A stretch of DNA of 8,020 bases. It comes from Candidatus Cloacimonadota bacterium (GTDB taxonomy: Bacteria > Cloacimonadota > Cloacimonadia > Cloacimonadales > WRIO01). The first letter of the stretch is position 1, and each line of letters begins with the position of its first letter. Location: contig WRIO01000041.1 in assembly GCA_009782695.1 (NCBI GenBank), positions 1-8,020 of the forward strand, given 5' to 3'. Positions 1-6,400 of this stretch are shown piece after piece. The notes under the pieces are model-generated. The model searched no databases. It was not told the origin of the DNA and saw only the letters and a list, made by a program, of their open reading frames with translations. The position numbers and the translations under genes are program-made.

Positions 1-414
1 ATCCGAGACTTCATGATAGTCAGCAGTGTTTAGGCTGATATTTTTTAGGCTAACCAAAGACCGAACGTGCGAGCTTGCAGTGGTTTGGTCTGAGAAGTAG
101 GGTATATTACCAGTTGCTATGGGTAGTGGTTCGCCAGCCCCCAAATCATTTATGACTGTGGCAATAACCCACACAGCTCCTCTATCAAAGCAGACTTCTC
201 CTATCACATCATAGATATTTCCAACGCTTGCAGGTTCTGGTGTCAATCTGGGTGCAGCTCCGATATGCACGCCTCTGCCACCTGCTTGCAGGTAAAAAGA
301 ATTATTTTCAACAGGTGCAAGTAGCCCATCATTATTGATAGCTTGTCCTGTGGTTTTTGCTAGCAACCCCTCATAATCTTCTCCATTATCTAGTATCATA
401 CTCACAGGTGTGAT
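1..414 (-). other. OB-fold-like domain, truncated by window edge
   Basis: Residues about 2345-2482. Features include 'GEDYEGLLAKTTGQAIN', 'NNSFYLQAGGRGVHIGAA', 'VGNIYDVIGEVCFDRGAVWV' and 'GEPLPIATGN', then 'VRSLVSLKNISLNTADYHEV'. The succession 'G.a....FYlQ..g.GV.I....vG..ydViGev' and a late 'sLVsLkNis' resembles OB-fold domains (YhcR-OBF or DUF5689 style) found in secreted nucleases and nucleic-acid-binding proteins of Bacteroidota. The remainder, and any catalytic domain, is outside the window. Confidence 0.6.
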
Positions 415-3400
415 GCCTGCCACTAAGCTACCACCAGTCACTATTTCCTCTGCTTGCGTGTTATCAACAGCACGCACAGAATAAGCCAGTATGTCGCCAT
501 GGTTAAAATTAACTCCCTGCGCGAGGGTGGTTGTATATTGCATATTTGGGGCTATACTCATCTCTATCGGTTGCTGATAAAAACCGTTTCGCCAGAAACG
601 AAGCTCCACTCTGGTGAGTGCCAGTTCGGAGGTCACATTAGCCGATATTTGATAATCTCCATTTTGATTCAATAAGTCTATCGGTGGAGTGATATTTGTG
701 ATATTTATATTTGACTCTGCGTCCAAATCGTAGTATTTATACAGCGTGATAGGTGTAAACGGTGAACCATAACAAGCAAAGACATCCAGCATCCCCATAT
801 ACTCATCCTTTTGGAGATATTTTGAGGTGTCATTTGCAGGCTTTATCTGTAAAACAGACCCTGACCAGTCTATCTGCCAGCTCTCATCTGCTCCAGTAAA
901 ATTGGCGGAAGAGTTTATCTGCCCGTCAGGTGTGCCAACAGGGAAAGAGAGGAATAGATTGCCAAACACACATTCGATAGCATAAGTGTTCGTTGCTAAT
1001 GCAGTAATATCCCACACCAAACCTTGTGCTGGATTTATGATGACATTTCCTGTGATAGAGACTTGCTCGTCCACTGCCAAGCCAGTAAGTTTGTTTATAA
1101 CAGGTAAAAGTCCTAATGTCATAGCACTATAAGTCCCCCCTGTTTCCGCTACTATCATATAGCGACCATTTTCGATAAGGTCACCTGTGTTTACCCTCAC
1201 ATAGTTATTTTCCCCAGGGACAACCAGATCATAATATCGGGTGACTGTCTCGCTGGGTGTGTATCCTTCCAAAAAGCATTTTGCTTTAACTATCGTGGTC
1301 TCAAAAATCCAAAAAGATGCTGTGCATATAGGAGAATCTAATGTCGGTTCTGTGCCATCTAAAGTGTAATGAATGGCTGTGCCAGAAGGATTGTAAAGAG
1401 GATTGCTTCCCATCATGACCAGGTGATATTCTTCAAACACACAAGAAGCAGATACCGAAGGTGGAACTAGCACAACCAAATCATCTGTCAGTTTATATAG
1501 CCTTGGTTTTGCTTGCCCTGTGTTATAGCATCTATAGCGAGGTATGGCATCCCCACCGTTATACGCTACATATCTGTTTGTAGTTTCAGCATTTATGATA
1601 TCAAAGAGGTGGGGAGCTTCATTGCGAGCAATAGTCCATTTTTGTGCGTCACTGGTCACTTCGTTGCTGGTATATATCGCATTTGAAGTGCCGTGAAAAT
1701 CTATGTATTCGCCGGTTAAAACAGATTGGATAGTGTATTTTTGCTCTGCTGGGATATATTCTATATACCAGATCACTTGATTTGTGGGGTTCGTTATTTG
1801 ACTTTGGTTTACACCTGTTAGCGGAACTGTCATAGAGAAGAAGCTATTGCTTTCATTCGTATTTGTCATAGCATTTACACCGCTTGTTATCAAATAATAC
1901 CCTGTTTCTACTTGAGCAGTAGTATCTATTTGGATAAATGTCCCTTCAAATGGGGCAGGGATGTAATAAGTAGCAAGCACAATATCTGTCTCCCCAAACT
2001 CAGGGTGAGTAGCAAAAGCCCGGATAGTAATGGTTTCGGCGATTTCGAGTGGTTCTGTATAAAGCAGGTCTGGAGTGCCACCCTCAAAAGTATAATATAT
2101 TTCTGCACCAGTGGTTACGGTAGATAAAGCTAGTTCAAATGGTTCATGATAAAGCCCACCAGCTACTGAAAATACAGGATTTGCAGTGGATATAGTGTAT
2201 TCTCTGGTGGTTACTTCGCTGTCCCACATACCTGTTTTTACCGCAATAGCTTTTAAGGTGGTGGTGTAAAGGGCTATTTCGATAGCAACGCCTTCATAAA
2301 GCAACGCTGTGGCAGGAGCTGGGTCTGTGCCGTCTACGGTATAATAAATCAAGGCGTCTTCTGTGGCGCAGGAGATACTGACAGTAAAAGGATTGTAGTG
2401 TGGGGCAGGGGCGCTTGCGGTTACCACCGGTGTGGCGACTTGATCTGTCGGCAGTGGTTGTTCCAGTTTATACAGCATAGGGTTGGTTTGACCGCCGGTA
2501 TAACACCTATATCGAGGTATGGTGTCTGTAGCGTTATACCTGACATATCTATTTGTAGTCTCAGCATTTTTAATCTCAAAGAGTTCGCTATCTTCAACTA
2601 TTTCGATAGTCCATTTTTGCTGGTCATCGGTGACTTCCTGGCTAACATATATAGCGTTTGCTGTTCCGTGAAAATCAAGGTATTCATCTGTCATAGCAGA
2701 TTGGATAGTGTATTTTTGCTCAGTTTGTAAATATTCGATATACCAGACCACATTTTTAGAAGGGTCTTCTATCTCGCTATCGTCAGCACCTGTCAAGGTA
2801 ACCGAAGTAGAGTAAAAACTAGTGCCATCGATATTATTTGTCATCGCATTTGCCCCACTAGTGATCACATAATACCCCGTCTCTATATCCTCTACGCTGG
2901 TGATACGGGTAAATGTCCCTTCTATAACAGTAGTGAATACATAAGAAGCGCTAACAACAGCCGACTCTCCATATTCTGAGTGGCTAGCAAAAGCCCGGAT
3001 AGTAGTGGTCTCAGAGATTTCTAAAGGCTCTGTATATAGCAAGTCTGGGGTGTCTTCTTCAAAAGTATAATATATCTCTGCACCGATTGTCAAGCAGGTC
3101 AGCTCTACGGTTTGCGGAGTGGTAAAAGTGCCACCAGCTACCGAGAACACAAGGTCAGCAGTGGTTATCTCATAAGTGTCTGTAGTTTCTGGACTATCAT
3201 AGAGCCCATCCTTTTTGGCTATAGCCCGGATAGTAGTAATAGATCCCGAAATATCTATATGGTCACCGTCATATAAAATAGCAGTCGGCAAATCAGGGTC
3301 GCTTTCGTCTAAGGTGTAGTAAATATCTGCGTCTTCTGTATGTGAGTGCAGCTCCACTGTAAAAGGATTGTGGTGAGGTGCATCCTCAGAGGGATAAAAA

Positions 3401-6400
3401 TGCACTTCTTGAGTGTGGATGTGGTCTATCTCATAATGAGCTGACGCCACTACGCTGGGTCTGTAACCTGCTGCATAAGCTTTTGCTTTTACCATAGTAT
3501 CATCATTGTCGTCACCGACAGAAAAACTACCTGTGTATAGAGTAGAATCTTGGTCTGGGTCTGTGCCGTCGGTGGTGTAATAAATACTGATATCTATTCC
3601 TTCATCCTCTTCGGCAGGGACTATGGTTACATCTATATGAGTGTTATAAATCCCTTCTTCAGGTGTTATTACAGGTGGGTGTAGCTGCACTAGGGCATCG
3701 GTAGTGTATTTGTAAAGTGCAGGATTTTGCATACCTAACGCAGTCGAAAGATAGCAAGCAAAACGATTAGGATCGGCACTACTGTTATATCTTAAATACC
3801 TGCTATTAGTGGCATTTACGTTCTTTATCTGAAAAAGCCCGCTTACGACTTCGATGGACCACTTTTCTACATCTGTGTCACCTGTTTCGTGCAACCAAGC
3901 ATTGTTATTACCACTGCTTGGATCCCCTTCATAAGCTAGATATTGGTCATTCAAAATCGAGATTATCTGGTAGTATTCCCCGTCATTATGGTTCTCTATA
4001 TACCAAACCAGATTGGAAGTCGGGTCTTCTATCTCGTCATTCTCCTCGCCTGTAAGCGTCACGCCGAGGACTTCAAAGTAATTACTATAGTGGGCATTAT
4101 TTCTCATGCCATTTACTCCCGCTGCTATCACATAATACCCTGTCTCTATATCATCCACGCTTGATATACGGGTAAAGGTCCCTTCATAAGTTTCAGAAAA
4201 ATAATATGTAGCCGAAACAACAGCTGACTCGCCATATTCTGTATGGGTAGCAAAGGCTCGCACAGTAGTTTGTTCAGTGATTTCGAGGGGGTCTGTATAG
4301 AGCAGGTCTGGAGTGCCTTCACCCAAGGTATAGTAAATCTCAGAGTCAGTGGTGGCACCACTCAGAGCTAGCTCAAAAGGCGTGCTGTAAACCCCTGCTG
4401 TTACGGAAAATACGGGCAACGCAGTGGTGATATTGTATTCGGCTGTCACTTCTTCGCTTTCTGTCATATATAGCTTTTTAGCAACAGCCCGGATAGTAGT
4501 GCTTGGGCTATCTAGTTCTAAAGGTTCAGAGTATAGCAGGCTCGGTGTGCTCTCGTCTAAACTGTAATATATATCGGCTCCGTCTGTAGTGCAGGTGATA
4601 GTCAGCTCAAAAGGATTGTGCTGTGCTGCGCTAGCTAAAGGAGTGCAAACAGGCGTTGCCACTTGTGGAAATTCGATAGTGTAGGTATGCGTAACCTCAT
4701 CTGAGTCGCCGTAATCATCATGGGTAGCAAAAGCCTTTATAGTGGTAGTCTCTACTATCTCAAGCGGTTCTGTATACAGGACAGCTGGTGTCTCATCTTC
4801 GGTGGTGTAATAGATCTCAGCACTTATCGTGGAGCAGGTCAGGGCGATAGTCTGTGGGGTGGTAAAAGTGCCACTCAACACAGAAAAAACAAGGTCAGCA
4901 GTGGTTATCTCATAAGTAACAGTAGTTTCCTCACTATCGGTCAGACCAGTCTTTTTAGCTATCGCCCGGATAGTGGTAACTGGAGCTGTGATTTCCAAAG
5001 GCTCATCATCGTATAAAATAGCTGTTGGCAAGGCAGGGTCGCTCTCGTCTAAGGTGTAATAAATCTCAGCATCTACGGTGTTTGAGTGGAGCTGAACCGT
5101 AAAAGGATTGTGGTGCGGAGCCTCTGCTGACGGATAAAATTCCACTTCAGCTGCATCGTCCAGGTCGATGATATAGTGGGCTGTCGTCACATCACTGGGG
5201 AGATAACCTGCAGCATAGGAGACTGCCTTTACATAAGTGTCCTCATCGACTGTAAAGCTAGTTGTGTATAGCTCAGAATCTTCATCTGGCTGCGAGCCAT
5301 CGGTGGTGTAATAAATAGCCACACTAACCCCAGAATCTTCTGTGGCAGGAGCTATGGTTACCTCGATAGCTGTGTTGTAAGTCCCTGCGTGAGGCGAAAT
5401 CACCGGTGGGTGTAGCTGCTCGAGGACTTGGGGAGTGTATTTGTAAAGTGCAGGGTTGGTTTGACCTGAAAGATAGCATGCAAAACGGGGGGAGCCAGTA
5501 TTATACTTTAAATATCTGGTATTGGACGCATTCGCATTCTCTATCAGGAAAAGTCCGCTTGCAGCTTCGATGAACCACTTTTCTACATCGGTGTCACCTG
5601 TTTCGTGCAACCAAGCATTGTTATTACCACTGCTTGGGTTCCCCTCATAAGCCAGATATTGGTCGTTTAAAGTCGAGATAATCTGGTAGTATTCTCCGTC
5701 ATTGTGGTTTTCTATTAACCAAACAAAGTTTGAATTTGGGTCTTCTATTTCATCATCCTCATCGCCTGAAATAGTGACGTTTTCTACTTCAAAGTAATTG
5801 CCCGAGTGGACATTATTTTTCATACCATTTACCCCACTGGCTATCACGTAAAGCCCTGTCTCTATATCGTCAAGGCTTGTGATACGGGTAAATGTCCCTT
5901 CAAAAGGATCTGTGATGGTATAGGTCACTGATGCCACTGCTGTCTCGCCATATTCTGTGTGAGTAGCAATAGCCCGCACAGTAGTAGTCTCAGCTATTTC
6001 CAAAGGCTCTGTATAGGGCAGGTCAGGAGTGCCACTGCCATAAGTGTAAAAAATATCGGCATCAGTGGTGGTGCAAGAGAGTGCTACAGTCCGAGTAGTA
6101 TGATACAAACCGCCAGAAACGGAAAATACAGGCAATGCAGTCGTGATGGCATAAACCACAGATGCCTCTTCGCTGTCATCAAAGCCTGCTTTTTTGGCTA
6201 TAGCCTTCACTGTGGTGGAGGCTGCTGTGATGCTAATAGGGGTGCCTGCATAAAGGGTGGCTCCGGGTAAATCGGGGTCTGAACCGTCTGTGGTGTAGTA
6301 AATATCTGCATCTGCTGTGTCGCAAGAAATAGTCACTGTAAAAGGATTGTGGCGAGGAGCAGGAATAGAGGCAACTATATTCGGGGTGGCTACCTGCGTA

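Noticed and set aside
2398..2730. Plus-strand open frame of 110 codons, and similar plus-strand frames at 454-675, 1912-2127, 3943-4164, 4720-5016 and 5959-6270
   Set aside because: They lie antisense inside the continuous giant frame, which has recognisable domains throughout. Their translations show no family features, and several are antisense images of the same repeat modules.
4146..4361. Minus-strand frame of 71 codons (and one at 1926-2108) in a different frame from the giant gene
   Set aside because: They overlap modules b3-A3 and b5-A5 and are alternate-frame shadows of homologous repeats; their similarity to each other comes from the repeats.
3149..4917. Short repeated DNA blocks as a CRISPR array or transposon ends
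   Set aside because: The repeats are far apart, in frame with equal codon offsets, and fall inside homologous protein modules, so they reflect domain duplication.
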